A DNA stretch of 64,000 nt from Streptomyces sp. ISL-100 (GCF_018614615.1 NZ_JAGGOK010000031.1:92757-156756), one strand, 5' to 3'. Shown: positions 16,214-25,076, counted from the first letter of the stretch. The notes: generated by a model not told the origin, from the sequence alone. Numbers and translations are program-made.

Positions 16214-16253
16214 GGCCCGGCCGGCGCAGGGGGCGCTCCCCGCCGGCCGGGCC
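16214..16253. terminator. bidirectional GC-rich terminator hairpin
   Basis: A perfect 13-bp stem (GGCCCGGCCGGCG / CGCCGGCCGGGCC) with a 14-nt loop fills the 70-bp gap between the convergent ferredoxin-like gene and fdhD. It would stop transcription from both sides. Confidence 0.7.
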
Positions 16254-16276
16254 CGTATCCCGTGTCGCGGGGCGCG

Positions 16277-17116
16277 TCAGACCCTGGAGTGCAGGGCGAT
16301 GCGCTCGTCGCCCGCGTACACGTTCATGTTCGGCCCGCGCAGGAAACCGACCAGCGTCAGCCCCGTCTCGGCCGCCAGATCCACGGCCAGCGACGAAGGC
16401 GCCGAGACGGCAGCGAGGACCGGGATCCCGGCCATCACCGCCTTCTGGGCCAGCTCGAACGACGCCCGGCCGGAGACCAGCAGTACCGCCCTGGACAGCG
16501 GCAGACGCCCGTCCCGCAGCGCCCGGCCCACCAGCTTGTCGACGGCGTTGTGCCGGCCCACGTCCTCCCGTACGTCGAGCAGTTCCCCCGCCTCCGAGAA
16601 GAGCGCCGCCGCGTGCAGACCGCCGGTCCTGTCGAACACCTGCTGCGCCGCCCGCAGCCGGTCGGGCAGGCCGGCGAGCAGCTCGGGCGTCAGCCGGACC
16701 GGGGGAGTGTCGGCGATCGGGAAGCGGGCGGTCGTGCGTACCGCGTCCAGACTCGCCTTGCCGCACAGCCCGCATGACGATGTCGTGTAGACGTTGCGCT
16801 CAAGGGTGATGTCGGGGACGGGCACACCGGGCGCGAGCTTCACGTCCACCACGTTGTACGTGTTCGCACCGTCCGCCGTCGCCCCGGCGCAGTACACGAT
16901 CGACTGCACGTCATCGGCGGCCGCCAGTACGCCCTCGCTCACCAGGAACCCCGCCGCCAGCGCGAAGTCGTCGCCCGGCGTGCGCATCGTGATGGCGAGC
17001 GGCTTGCCGTTCAGCCGGATTTCGAGAGGTTCCTCGGCGACCAGCGTGTCCGGCCGGGCGCTCACCACTCCGTCCCTGACGCGGATGACGCGGCGGCGCT
17101 CGGTGACCCGTCCCAT
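16277..17116 (-). CDS. fdhD: formate dehydrogenase accessory sulfurtransferase FdhD
   Basis: The 279-residue protein matches FdhD along its whole length. The redox CxxC needed for sulfur transfer is in TSSCGLCG (about residue 115), and the family blocks [34 protein letters not shown] and [12 protein letters not shown] are present. FdhD passes sulfur from a cysteine desulfurase to the molybdenum cofactor, which formate dehydrogenase needs for activity. It is the last gene of the formate dehydrogenase operon, 5 bp after the Fe-S subunit gene, which supports assignment of that operon to a Mo/W formate dehydrogenase. Confidence 0.95.
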   Translation of the reverse strand: MGRVTERRRVIRVRDGVVSARPDTLVAEEPLEIRLNGKPLAITMRTPGDDFALAAGFLVSEGVLAAADDVQSIVYCAGATADGANTYNVVDVKLAPGVPVPDITLERNVYTTSSCGLCGKASLDAVRTTARFPIADTPPVRLTPELLAGLPDRLRAAQQVFDRTGGLHAAALFSEAGELLDVREDVGRHNAVDKLVGRALRDGRLPLSRAVLLVSGRASFELAQKAVMAGIPVLAAVSAPSSLAVDLAAETGLTLVGFLRGPNMNVYAGDERIALHSRV

Positions 17117-17121
17117 GATGA

Positions 17122-17982
17122 TCAGTCCCGACTTTGTACGTGCTGGTAGCCGAAGCGGCCCTTGATGCAGAGGTTGCCGTGGGTCACCGGGTTGTCGTGC
17201 GGCGAGGTGACCTTGACGATCTCATTGTCCTGCACGTGGAGAGTGAGGTTGCAGCCGACGCCGCAGTACGCGCACACGGTCGTCGTCTCGGTCTGGGACG
17301 GCTCGTCCCAGGTCCCGGCCGCCCGCATGTCGAACTCCGACTTGAAGCTGAGCGCGCCGGTCGGGCACACCTCGATGCAGTTCCCGCAGTACACGCACGC
17401 CGAGTCCGTCAGCGGGGCGTCCTGCTCGACCGAGATGCGGGCGTCGAAGCCGCGGCCCGCGACGGCGATGGCGAAGGTGTTCTGCCACTGCTCGCCGCAC
17501 GCGTCCACGCACTTGTAGCAGAGGATGCACTTGTCGTAGTCGCGGACGTAGAGGTCGTTGTCGATCTTGGGCTGTTCGTTGACGCGGGCCGCGTCGGGGC
17601 CGAAGCGTTCGGGCTTCGCCTCGTACTCCTTGATCCACTCGGCGGCGCGCGGTGTCGTGGAGAGGTCGGTGGACGAGGCGAGCAGCTCCAGCACGATCTT
17701 CCGGCTGTGGCGGGCGCGCTCGGTGTCCGTACGTACGACCATGTCCGGCTCGGCGCGGCGCGAGCAGGCCGGTGCGAGCGTACGGGCGCCTTCTACTTCG
17801 ACGACGCAGACGCGGCACGCGTTTTTGGGGGTGAGCGTGTCGCCCTGGCAGAGGGTGGGGATGTCTTTGCCGGCGGTCCGGCAGGCGTCGAGGATGGTCG
17901 AGCCGTCCGGGACGCGGGTCGCGGCGCCGTCGAGGGTGAACTCGATCAGCCTGCGCGGTGGTTGAAGCGAGATCGTGGTCAT
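17122..17982 (-). CDS. formate dehydrogenase Fe-S subunit: FdsA N-terminal half ending in the molybdopterin [4Fe-4S] domain
   Basis: The 286-residue protein reads like the first part of an FdsA/NuoG chain. A [2Fe-2S] domain covers about residues 10-90 ([18 protein letters not shown]). Two [4Fe-4S] clusters follow at about 150-215 ([11 protein letters not shown] and [12 protein letters not shown]). The N-terminal [4Fe-4S] domain of molybdopterin oxidoreductases is at about 235-280 ([14 protein letters not shown], then [10 protein letters not shown]). It stops at [12 protein letters not shown], just where the catalytic domain should begin; that domain is a separate gene upstream (20087-22018). 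It overlaps the NuoE-NuoF fusion gene by 4 bp. Its job is electron transfer from the catalytic subunit to the NAD-reducing subunit. Confidence 0.85.
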   Translation of the reverse strand: MTTISLQPPRRLIEFTLDGAATRVPDGSTILDACRTAGKDIPTLCQGDTLTPKNACRVCVVEVEGARTLAPACSRRAEPDMVVRTDTERARHSRKIVLELLASSTDLSTTPRAAEWIKEYEAKPERFGPDAARVNEQPKIDNDLYVRDYDKCILCYKCVDACGEQWQNTFAIAVAGRGFDARISVEQDAPLTDSACVYCGNCIEVCPTGALSFKSEFDMRAAGTWDEPSQTETTTVCAYCGVGCNLTLHVQDNEIVKVTSPHDNPVTHGNLCIKGRFGYQHVQSRD

Positions 17983-20096
17983 TCGAAGGCTCCCAGGCGG
18001 TCGATGGCGGACTCGACGGCGTTCCAGGCGGTCTGTCCGAGACCGCAGATCGAGGCGTCCCGCATGGCCCCGCCGACCTCGCGGAGCAGCGCTATGTCGC
18101 CGGCGGCGGCAGCGCCCGTACGGTCCTTGATCCGGTGCAGCGCCTCCTCCTGGCGTACGGTCCCGACCCGGCAGGGCACGCACTGCCCGCACGATTCGTC
18201 GCGGAAGAACTCGGCTATGCGGAGGAGGATCGCGGGCAGTTCGACGGGGTCGTCCAGGACGAGGACGACTCCGGAGCCGAGGGTGGCGCCGGCGGCGCGG
18301 GTGCCTTCGAAGGTGAGCGGGATGTCGAGTTCGTCGGGGCGTACGAAGCCGCCGGCTGCTCCGCCGAGGAGGACGGCGCGGAGGTTGGGGGGTGGGCCTC
18401 CCGCGAGTTCGAGGAGGTCGCGGAGGCGGGCGCCGAAGGGGAGTTCGTAGATGCCGGGGCGTTCGATCTGTCCGGAGACGCAGAAGAGTTTGGTTCCGGT
18501 GGACGATTCGGTGCCGGTACGGGCGTAGGCCGCGGCACCTTCGGTGAGGATCGGGAGGACGTTGGCGAGTGTTTCGACGTTGTTGACTGCGGTCGGCTTG
18601 CCGAAGAGGCCCTTCTCGACCGGGAAGGGGGGTTTGCTGCGGGGTTCGCCGCGCTGCCCCTCGATCGAGTTGAAGATGGCGGTCTCCTCGCCGCAGATGT
18701 ACGCGCCCGCGCCGCGCCGGATCTCGATGTCGAAGGCGTAGCCGTGGCCGAGGACGTCGGGGCCGAGGAGGCCGCGGTGCCTGGCCTGGGTGATGGCGTG
18801 GGTGAGGCGTTCGTACGAGCGGGGGTATTCGCCGCGGAGGTAGAGGTAGCCCTGGTGGGCTCCGGTGGCGTATCCGGCGATGGTCATCGCCTCGACGAGG
18901 GCGTACGGATCGCCCTCCATCAGGACGCGGTCCTTGAAGGTGCCGGGCTCGCTCTCGTCCGCGTTGCAGACGAGGTAGTGGGGGTGGTCGGGTTGCCGGG
19001 CGGTGGCTTCCCATTTCCGTCCTGTGGGGAACGCGGCACCGCCCCGCCCGACGAGTCCGGCGTCGAGCACCTCCCGGATGACGTCGGCCGGGCCGAGGGC
19101 GAAGGCGCGGCGCAGGGCGGTGTAACCGCCGGCGGCGCGGTAGGCGTCGAGGCTGTACGGGTCGATGCTGCCGACCCGGCGCAGCAGGACGAGGCCCGGG
19201 CCGCCGGCCTGCGGTACGGCGGCGGTGGCGGGGGGTTCGGGCGCTGCGGCCTCCGGCGCCGCGACGGCGGCGACGAGTGCGTCTGCCGTGGCGGGGGCGA
19301 TGACGGCGGCGGCGCGGTGGCGCGGTGCGGCGGGGTGCGGCGCGGCGGTCTGTGCCTGGCCGGGCCGCGTCACACCAGCCACGTCCGCGCCTGCGGCGGG
19401 CTCTTCCCCCACCCCGCCCCTTCTCGTAACCATGGGGCTCCGCCCCCTGGACCCCCGGTCCTCAAATTCCCCCATAGCCTTGAGGGCATGGGAGGGACCC
19501 CCTGGACGGGCTGGGTTCGCGGGTTGGCGTACGCCGTCCTCCGGGCCGGGGTTGCGGGAAGGGGCGGGGATGGGGAAAGCCTCCCGCTCCTCTGCCGGAG
19601 CCCCTGCCTGCAACAGCAGCGCCGCCGGGGCCCGTTCGCACAGGCCCAGGCACGGGCTCGGCTGCCATACCGCACCATCCGCAGCCGAGCCCGCCGCCCC
19701 CACCCGCTCCTCCAGGCCCGCGCACACCGCCCCCGCCCCCCGTGCCGCGCAGGCCAGGTCCGTACACACGTACAGAACCTTCGCCGGGCGCGGCTTCACC
19801 GAGAACATCGCGTAGAACGTCGCCACCCCGTACGCCTCCGCCGGCGGCACCGTCAGCCGGCGGCAGATGTAGTCCAGTGCGCCCTCGCTCAGCCACCCCA
19901 CCCGGTCGTTCACCGCGTGCAGTGCCGGAAGGAGGAGGTCCCGGCGCTCCCGGGCCGCCGCCCCGCCCCTCGCCCAGCGGAGGTCGGTTCGGGAGCGGTC
20001 CGCGCCCTCCCAGGCCGATTCCGGTGGGCCCAACAGGCCATCGACCGCCGCCCGTTCGTCCTCGGACGGCTCCGCGTTCGTGTACTTCAGGTCCAT
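17979..20096 (-). CDS. NAD-reducing formate dehydrogenase subunit: NuoE-NuoF (FdsG-FdsB) fusion with repeat-derived linker
   Basis: One 705-residue chain joins two diaphorase parts. Residues about 1-165 are NuoE/FdsG-like with a [2Fe-2S] site (CTDLAC and CLGLC). Residues about 310-705 are NuoF/FdsB-like: FMN/NAD site GRGGAAFPTGRKWE, NADESEPGTFKDR, and [4Fe-4S] motif ESCGQCVPCR. It would reduce NAD+ with electrons from formate. The linker at about 170-235 is encoded by a complete copy of the dispersed repeat, in frame (IPAPSRNP ... PSHALKAMGEFEDRG). A long Ala/Pro stretch follows. The gene overlaps its neighbours at both ends, so it is one operon with the catalytic and Fe-S genes. Confidence 0.9.
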   Translation of the reverse strand: MDLKYTNAEPSEDERAAVDGLLGPPESAWEGADRSRTDLRWARGGAAARERRDLLLPALHAVNDRVGWLSEGALDYICRRLTVPPAEAYGVATFYAMFSVKPRPAKVLYVCTDLACAARGAGAVCAGLEERVGAAGSAADGAVWQPSPCLGLCERAPAALLLQAGAPAEEREAFPIPAPSRNPGPEDGVRQPANPARPGGPSHALKAMGEFEDRGSRGRSPMVTRRGGVGEEPAAGADVAGVTRPGQAQTAAPHPAAPRHRAAAVIAPATADALVAAVAAPEAAAPEPPATAAVPQAGGPGLVLLRRVGSIDPYSLDAYRAAGGYTALRRAFALGPADVIREVLDAGLVGRGGAAFPTGRKWEATARQPDHPHYLVCNADESEPGTFKDRVLMEGDPYALVEAMTIAGYATGAHQGYLYLRGEYPRSYERLTHAITQARHRGLLGPDVLGHGYAFDIEIRRGAGAYICGEETAIFNSIEGQRGEPRSKPPFPVEKGLFGKPTAVNNVETLANVLPILTEGAAAYARTGTESSTGTKLFCVSGQIERPGIYELPFGARLRDLLELAGGPPPNLRAVLLGGAAGGFVRPDELDIPLTFEGTRAAGATLGSGVVLVLDDPVELPAILLRIAEFFRDESCGQCVPCRVGTVRQEEALHRIKDRTGAAAAGDIALLREVGGAMRDASICGLGQTAWNAVESAIDRLGAFE
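19403..19579 (-). repeat. dispersed inverted-repeat element, copy 3 (complete, in frame inside formate dehydrogenase gene)
   Basis: Both termini are present: CCCCACCCCGCCCCTTCTCG at the 19407-19426 end and CGGGAAGGGGCGGGGATGGG at 19555-19574. The span of 177 bp is a multiple of three, and all of it lies inside the NuoE-NuoF fusion gene. About 60 bp of its interior is nearly identical to copy 5. Confidence 0.75.
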
Positions 20097-22018
20097 GCCG
20101 GCACCAGCTTCTCTATCCGGATCGCCGACGCCTTGAACTCGGCCGTCCCCGCGATGGGGCAGTTCGCCTCGATCGTCAGCTGGTTCGTGTCGACCTCGTC
20201 GGGGAAGTGCATCGTCATGAAGGCCAGTCCCGGCCGCAGCCCGGCGTCCACCCACACCGGGGCGGTCACGGCGCCCCGCCGTGACGAGACCCGGACCTCC
20301 TCGCCCACCTCGACGCCGTACGCCGCCGCGTCCTCCGGGCAGAGTTCGATGTACTCGCCGCGCCGCAGCGGGGACGCGAAACTTCCGCTCTGGACACCGG
20401 TGTTGTACGAGTCCAGCCGGCGGCCTGTGGTCAGCCGCAGCGGGTAATCCTCGTCCGTCAGGTCGACCGGCGGGTCGTGTGCCACCAGGCCGAAGGGAGC
20501 GGCCGGGCCACGCCGCTCCGGGTCCGTCTCCCACAGTCGCGCGTGCAGGAAGGTGGAGGGGAGGCGGTCCGTGTCGGGGCACGGCCACTGCAACCCCTGG
20601 TGTTCCTCCAAGCGGTCGTACGTCATGCCGTAGTGGTCGGGGGACAGAGACCGCAGTTCGTTCCAGACGGACTCCGAATCCGCGAACTTCCAGTCGTGGC
20701 CGAACCGCTGCGCCAGTGCGCAGATGATGTCGATGTCTTCCCGGGCCTCGCCCGGCGGCTGCACCGCCGCCCGTACCCGCTGCACGCGCCGCTCGCTGTT
20801 CGTCGTCGTCCCGTCCGTCTCCGCCCACGCGGCCGTGGCCGGCAGGACCACGTCCGCCATCTGCGCGGTCTTCGTCAGGAAGATGTCCTGCACCACCAGG
20901 TGGTCCAGCGCCGCCAGCCGCCGCATCGCCTGTTCGCTGTCGGCCTCCGACTGGGCCGGGTTCTCACCGATGCAGTAGACGGCTCGCAGCTCGCGGCTCT
21001 CCATCGCCTCGAACATCTCGGTCAGCGTCATGCCGTACCGCGGCTGGATGACCGTCCGCCAGGTACGTTCGAACTTGCCCCGCGCCGCCGGGTCGAGGAT
21101 GTCCTGGAAGCCGGGCAGCCGGTTGGGGATGGCGCCCATGTCGCCGCCGCCCTGCACGTTGTTCTGACCGCGCAGCGGCTGCACCCCGGCGCCGTACCGG
21201 CCGACATGGCCCGTCAGCAGGGAGAGATTGATCAGCGCTCGTACGTTGTCCGTGCCGTTGTGGTGCTCCGTGATGCCCAGCGTCCAGCACAGCTGCGCCC
21301 GTTCGGCGCCCGCGTACGCGTGCGCCAGCTCCCGGATCGCGGCCGCCGGAACGCCCGTCACCTTCTCCGCCGCCGAGAGAGTCCATGGCTCCACCAGTTC
21401 GGCGTACTCCGCGAAGCCTGTCGTGGCGCGCTCCACGAACGACCGGTTCACCAGCCCGGCGTGGATGATCTCGCGTCCCATCGCGTGGGCCGGCGGGATG
21501 TCGGTGCCGACATCCAGGCCGAGCCAGCCCTCCGCCCACTCGGCGGTCGAGGTGCGGCGCGGATCGACGGCGTACATGCGCGCGCCGTTCCTGATGCCCT
21601 TCAGGACGTGGTGGAAGAAGATCGGATGTGCGAAGCGGGCGTTGGAGCCCCACATCAGGATGAGGTCGGTGTGTTCGACCTCTTCGTACGACGAGGTGCC
21701 GCCGCCCGAGCCGAAGGCGGCCGAGAGGCCGGCGACGCTCGGCGCGTGGCACGTCCGGTTGCACGAGTCGACGTTGTTGGTGCCCATGACCACCCGCGTG
21801 AACTTCTGGGCGACGTAGTTCATCTCATTGGTCGCGCGGGCGCAGGACAGCATGGCGAAGGCGTCCGGGCCGTAGGTGTCCGTCGCCCGCCGGAAGCCGG
21901 CCGCGGCCCGCTCCAGCGCCTCGTCCCAAGTCGCCTGCCGCAGCGTGCCGTTGGCGTCGCGTACGAGCGGGTGAGTCAGCCGGGTGTACTGCTTCGGCTG
22001 CCTGTCTTTCTTCTTCAC
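20087..22018 (-). CDS. formate dehydrogenase catalytic subunit, lacking the N-terminal Fe-S domain (FdsA C-terminal half)
   Basis: The 643-residue protein contains the bis-molybdopterin domains of formate dehydrogenase. Active-site motif NVDSCNRTCHAPSVAGL at about residues 70-86 has Cys where E. coli FdhF has selenocysteine. Further motifs are WGSNARFAHPIFFHH and PLRGQNNVQGGGDMGA, and a C-terminal molydop-binding domain (LRLTTGRRLDSYNTG, TMHFPDEVDTNQLT). Typical alpha subunits begin with a CxxCxxxC [4Fe-4S] domain; here that domain is missing and sits on the gene at 17122. GTG 22018 with GGGAG upstream was chosen; it overlaps the preceding stop by 4 bp. It oxidises formate to CO2. Confidence 0.92.
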   Translation of the reverse strand: MKKKDRQPKQYTRLTHPLVRDANGTLRQATWDEALERAAAGFRRATDTYGPDAFAMLSCARATNEMNYVAQKFTRVVMGTNNVDSCNRTCHAPSVAGLSAAFGSGGGTSSYEEVEHTDLILMWGSNARFAHPIFFHHVLKGIRNGARMYAVDPRRTSTAEWAEGWLGLDVGTDIPPAHAMGREIIHAGLVNRSFVERATTGFAEYAELVEPWTLSAAEKVTGVPAAAIRELAHAYAGAERAQLCWTLGITEHHNGTDNVRALINLSLLTGHVGRYGAGVQPLRGQNNVQGGGDMGAIPNRLPGFQDILDPAARGKFERTWRTVIQPRYGMTLTEMFEAMESRELRAVYCIGENPAQSEADSEQAMRRLAALDHLVVQDIFLTKTAQMADVVLPATAAWAETDGTTTNSERRVQRVRAAVQPPGEAREDIDIICALAQRFGHDWKFADSESVWNELRSLSPDHYGMTYDRLEEHQGLQWPCPDTDRLPSTFLHARLWETDPERRGPAAPFGLVAHDPPVDLTDEDYPLRLTTGRRLDSYNTGVQSGSFASPLRRGEYIELCPEDAAAYGVEVGEEVRVSSRRGAVTAPVWVDAGLRPGLAFMTMHFPDEVDTNQLTIEANCPIAGTAEFKASAIRIEKLVPAWT

Positions 22019-23007
22019 TGTGCGCTCCCGGTTGAGGTGGGGGAGGAGGTGGTGGCCAGCAGGTCCGCCAGCGCGTGCACCGCGCGCAGCGTCGGTACGG
22101 ACGTGCCGGTCAGGCGGGCGAGTTCTACGACGGCGGCCAGCAGCAAGTCGAGTTCGAGCGGCTTGCCCTTCTCCAGGTCCTGGAGGGTGGACGTCTTGTG
22201 GTCGCCGACGCGCTCGGCGCCCGCGATGCGCCGCTCCACGGAGATCTCGGGGTGGCAGCCGACGGCGGCCGCCACCTCCAGCGTTTCGCGCATCATCGAG
22301 TCGACCAGTGCGCGGGTGTCCGGATGGCGGCAGATCTGGCCCATGGTGGCCCTGGCCAGCGCGCTGATGGGGTTGAAGGAGATGTTGCCGAGCAGCTTGA
22401 TCCAGATGTCGTTGCGGAGGTCCGGCTCGACGGGGCACTTCAGGCCGCCCGCCCGCATCGCCTCGCTGAAGTCCAGGCAGCGTCGCGACACGTCACGGCC
22501 CGGCTCGCCGATCGAGAAGCGGGTGCCTTCCAGGTGCCGTACGACGCCGGGCGCCTCCAGCTCGGTCGCGGCGTACACGACGCACCCGATGGCGCGTGCC
22601 GGCGGCAGAGTCGCGCTGACCGCGCCCGCCGGGTCGACGCTCTCGATGCGGCGGCCGGCGTACGGGCCCGGCAGGCCGTGGAAGTACCACCAGGGGATGC
22701 CGTTCTGGGCGGCGATCACAGCCGTACGGTCGTGCAGGAGGGGGTGGACGAGGGGGCCGGACGCCGCGTACGAGTTGGCCTTCAGGCCGAGGAAGACGTA
22801 GTCGACGGGCCCGACCTCGGCGGGGTCGTCGGTCGCGGCGGGCCGCGCGGTGAAGTCGCCGCGCGGGCTGAGGACGCGTACGCCGTCACGGCGCATGGCC
22901 GTGAGGTGTGCGCCACGGGCGATCAGGTGGACCTCGGCGCCCGCGCGGTGGAGCGCGGCCCCGACATACGCGCCGATGGCTCCGGCGCCGACAACTGCGA
23001 CTTTCAC
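22015..23007 (-). CDS. ketopantoate reductase (ApbA/PanE) family protein
   Basis: The 330-residue protein has the N-terminal NADP-binding loop VAVVGAGAIGAYVGAALHRAG and the family blocks FLGLKANSYA, AAQNGIPWWYF, and NDIWIKLLGNISFNPISALA (catalytic Lys). The C-terminal block DHKTSTLQDLEKGKPLE is also typical. The family reduces 2-dehydropantoate to pantoate, but many members act on other 2-oxo acids. It starts the formate dehydrogenase operon (GTG 23007, GGAGAG upstream; GTGA overlap with the next gene), so a role in 2-oxo/2-hydroxy acid metabolism feeding formate is more likely here than pantothenate synthesis. That role is inference. Confidence 0.88.
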   Translation of the reverse strand: MKVAVVGAGAIGAYVGAALHRAGAEVHLIARGAHLTAMRRDGVRVLSPRGDFTARPAATDDPAEVGPVDYVFLGLKANSYAASGPLVHPLLHDRTAVIAAQNGIPWWYFHGLPGPYAGRRIESVDPAGAVSATLPPARAIGCVVYAATELEAPGVVRHLEGTRFSIGEPGRDVSRRCLDFSEAMRAGGLKCPVEPDLRNDIWIKLLGNISFNPISALARATMGQICRHPDTRALVDSMMRETLEVAAAVGCHPEISVERRIAGAERVGDHKTSTLQDLEKGKPLELDLLLAAVVELARLTGTSVPTLRAVHALADLLATTSSPTSTGSAQ

Positions 23008-23107
23008 GGGGCTCTCCGATCGGTGAGGGACCGAGTAAGGGGGAGCGGGGAAGGGGGAGCGCAGAAGGCGCTGGAAAGTGCGGGAAGGGTTCCGAAGAGT
23101 CGACAGA

Positions 23108-23123
23108 ATATTGTCTACAGTAT
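23108..23123. promoter_or_regulatory. operator candidate ATATTGTCTACAGTAT (GntR-type)
   Basis: An imperfect 16-bp palindrome (12 of 16 positions symmetric) lies in the 261-bp divergent promoter region between the formate dehydrogenase operon and the FabH-like gene. Its reverse complement shares ACTGTAGAC with the site before the GntR gene (24334-24349) and ATACTGTA with the site before the ThDP-enzyme gene. Confidence 0.5.
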
Positions 23124-23268
23124 GCCTTCAAGGGGGTCAAGGGTCGCCGTCAGCAGGAAGCTCCAAAGAGTCGGGGGCGAATCCTGTCGATTCACCTGCC
23201 GTCGTACTGGTGAGTCGCAAAGAAGACTGGACCGTTCCGACTGTCCGCAAAGAGGGGTGGAACCGCCA

Positions 23269-24216
23269 ATGACCGGCTCACGAGTCGTCGCGCTCGGGCA
23301 CTATCAGCCTGCCAAGGTGCTCACGAACGACGATCTGGCAGCCATGGTCGACACCAGCGACGAGTGGATCACCAGCCGCGTCGGCATCAGGACCCGCCAC
23401 GTCGCGGGACCCGACGAGCCCGTCGACGAGCTGGCCGCGCACGCCGGAGCCAAGGCACTGGCCGCGGCGGGTCTCACGCCCGCCGACATCGACCTCGTCC
23501 TGGTCGCCACCTCCACCGCGATCAACCGCTCCCCGAACATGGCCGCCCGCGTCGCCGCCCGCCTCGGCATGGGCTCGCCCGCCGTGATGGACCTCAACGT
23601 CGTCTGCTCGGGCTTCACTCACGCACTCGCCACGGCCGACCATGCCGTACGCGCCGGATCGGCCACCCGCGCCCTGGTCATCGGCGCCGACAAGATGGCC
23701 GAGATCGCCGACTGGACCGACCGCACCACCTGCGTGCTCGTCGGCGACGGCGCCGGCGCGGCGGTCGTCGAGGCCTGCGCCGAGGACGAGGAGCCGGGGA
23801 TCGGCCCGGTCCTGTGGGGCTCGGTGCCGGAGATGGGGCACGCCGTACGGATCGAGGGCACGCCCCCGCGCTTCGCCCAGGAGGGCCAGTCGGTCTACCG
23901 CTGGGCCACCACCCAGCTGCCGCCCATCGCGCGCAAGGTGTGCGAGCGTGCCGGCGTGACGCCGGAGGAGCTGGCGGCGGTCGTCCTGCACCAGGCGAAC
24001 CTGCGGATCATCGAGCCCGTCGCGCAGAAGATCGGCGCGGTCAACGCCGTGATCGCCCGCGATGTCGTCGACTCGGGCAACACCTCGGCGGCGAGCATCC
24101 CGATGGCTCTGTCCAAGCTGGTCGAGCGCGGCGAGATCGAATCCGGCGCGCCGGTGCTGCTCTTCGGCTTCGGAGGTAACCTGTCGTACGCGGGCCAGGT
24201 CATCCGCTGTCCCTGA
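23269..24216 (+). CDS. 3-oxoacyl-ACP synthase III family protein (FabH-like)
   Basis: The 315-residue protein is a KAS III thiolase-fold enzyme. The catalytic triad is visible: Cys in VVCSGFTHAL (about residue 112), His in LHQANLRI (about 242) and Asn in DSGNTSAASIP (about 272). The start SRVVALGHYQPAKVLTNDDL is typical. FabH condenses an acyl-CoA with malonyl-ACP; homologues outside fatty acid operons act in secondary pathways or acyl transfer. It is alone on its strand between the formate dehydrogenase operon and the GntR gene and shares the promoter region with the former. It is not part of a fab cluster here, so its substrate is open. Confidence 0.9.
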   Translation: MTGSRVVALGHYQPAKVLTNDDLAAMVDTSDEWITSRVGIRTRHVAGPDEPVDELAAHAGAKALAAAGLTPADIDLVLVATSTAINRSPNMAARVAARLGMGSPAVMDLNVVCSGFTHALATADHAVRAGSATRALVIGADKMAEIADWTDRTTCVLVGDGAGAAVVEACAEDEEPGIGPVLWGSVPEMGHAVRIEGTPPRFAQEGQSVYRWATTQLPPIARKVCERAGVTPEELAAVVLHQANLRIIEPVAQKIGAVNAVIARDVVDSGNTSAASIPMALSKLVERGEIESGAPVLLFGFGGNLSYAGQVIRCP

Positions 24217-24250
24217 CCGGCTCTCTCTGACCGTCTCCGTGGAATGGTGA

Positions 24251-24282
24251 CTGGGCCTCGGTGGTGTCACGCCGGGGCCCAG
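24251..24282 (+). terminator. stem-loop after FabH-like gene
   Basis: CTGGGCC (24251-24257) and GGCCCAG (24276-24282) form a 7-bp perfect stem that can extend inward with mismatches. It lies 35 bp after the stop. Confidence 0.5.
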
Positions 24283-24333
24283 ACTTGTGCCGGGGGTGAG
24301 GGGGATCTCGGCACAGGGGCGATTGCGCTCGGT

Positions 24334-24349
24334 AGACTGTAGACGATAG
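24334..24349. promoter_or_regulatory. operator candidate AGACTGTAGACGATAG upstream of GntR gene
   Basis: Thirteen of 16 bases match the reverse complement of the site at 23108-23123, including ACTGTAGAC. It lies 53-68 bp before the chosen GntR start, consistent with autoregulation. Confidence 0.5.
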
Positions 24350-24401
24350 CCAATTAGCGTTGGCGACGCTCGCCGATGTTGGCCCGAAGGGGGACACCGC
24401 G

Positions 24402-25076
24402 ATGTTGTCCGCAGGACTGCCGCAAGGGACCGTACCCAAGCTGGAGAGGCCCGGACCGCTCCGCGAGCGCGTGTACGAGGCGCTGCTCGAACTCATCACC
24501 ACCCGGGCCCTGCGGCCCGGCCAGCACCTGATCGAGAGCGAGCTCGCCGGACACCTCGGAGTGTCCAGGCAGCCCGTGCGCGAGGCGTTGCAGCGGCTCA
24601 ATACCGAGGGGTGGGTCGACCTGCGGCCCGCGCAGGGCGCGTTCGTGCACGAGCCGACCGAGGAAGAGGCCGACCAGCTGCTCTCCGTGCGTACGCTCCT
24701 GGAGGCGGAGGCGGCCAGACTCGCCGCCGCCAACGCCGGGTCCGCGGGGATCGCCGCGCTCGAAGAGGTGTGCGCGAAGGGTGAGCAGGCCGTCGCGGAC
24801 GACGACGTGGACCTCGCCGTGTCGCTCAACGCCCAATTCCACGCCAAGGTCATGGAGTTGGCGGGCAACGTCGTCCTCGCCGAACTGGCGGCGCAAGTGG
24901 GCCGGCGGGTCCGCTGGTACTACACGCCGGTCGCCCGGCAGCGCGGCAAGCAGTCCTGGGTCGAGCACCGCGCGCTGATCGCGGCGATCTCGGACCGCGA
25001 CGAGCAGCGGGCCACCGAGATCATGCGCGCCCACACGGAGCACACCCGCACCACCTACCATCAGCGCGTGGCGTAG
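24402..25076 (+). CDS. GntR/FadR-family transcriptional regulator (FCD domain)
   Basis: The 224-residue protein has an N-terminal winged helix (residues about 18-80: LRERVYEALLELITTRALRPG, LIESELAGHLGVSRQPVREAL, GWVDLRPAQGAFV). An all-helical FCD ligand-binding domain follows from about 90 (RTLLEAEAARLAA, FHAKVMELAGN, EHRALIAAISDRD). ATG 24402 was chosen because AAGGGGG lies 8 nt upstream, though the frame stays open to a TTG at 24360. FadR-type regulators usually sense organic acids. Its position and the matching operator candidates here, before the formate dehydrogenase operon and before the ThDP-enzyme operon make it the likely regulator of this C1/oxalate module. Confidence 0.92.
   Translation: MLSAGLPQGTVPKLERPGPLRERVYEALLELITTRALRPGQHLIESELAGHLGVSRQPVREALQRLNTEGWVDLRPAQGAFVHEPTEEEADQLLSVRTLLEAEAARLAAANAGSAGIAALEEVCAKGEQAVADDDVDLAVSLNAQFHAKVMELAGNVVLAELAAQVGRRVRWYYTPVARQRGKQSWVEHRALIAAISDRDEQRATEIMRAHTEHTRTTYHQRVA

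Noticed and set aside
17958..20447. Long open frame on the + strand (829 codons) opposite the formate dehydrogenase genes
   Set aside because: It is the mirror of GC-rich codons of the NuoE-NuoF fusion on the other strand, has no recognisable domain, and the minus-strand genes have clear motifs and overlapping starts and stops.
20477..22801. Long + strand open frame opposite the formate dehydrogenase catalytic gene
   Set aside because: Arg/Pro/His-rich translation without family motifs; the minus strand carries the Moco active-site sequence.
23269..24216. FabH-like gene as part of a polyketide or fatty acid biosynthetic cluster
   Set aside because: No acyl carrier protein, FabD, FabF or PKS genes lie nearby; the neighbours are formate dehydrogenase genes and a GntR regulator.
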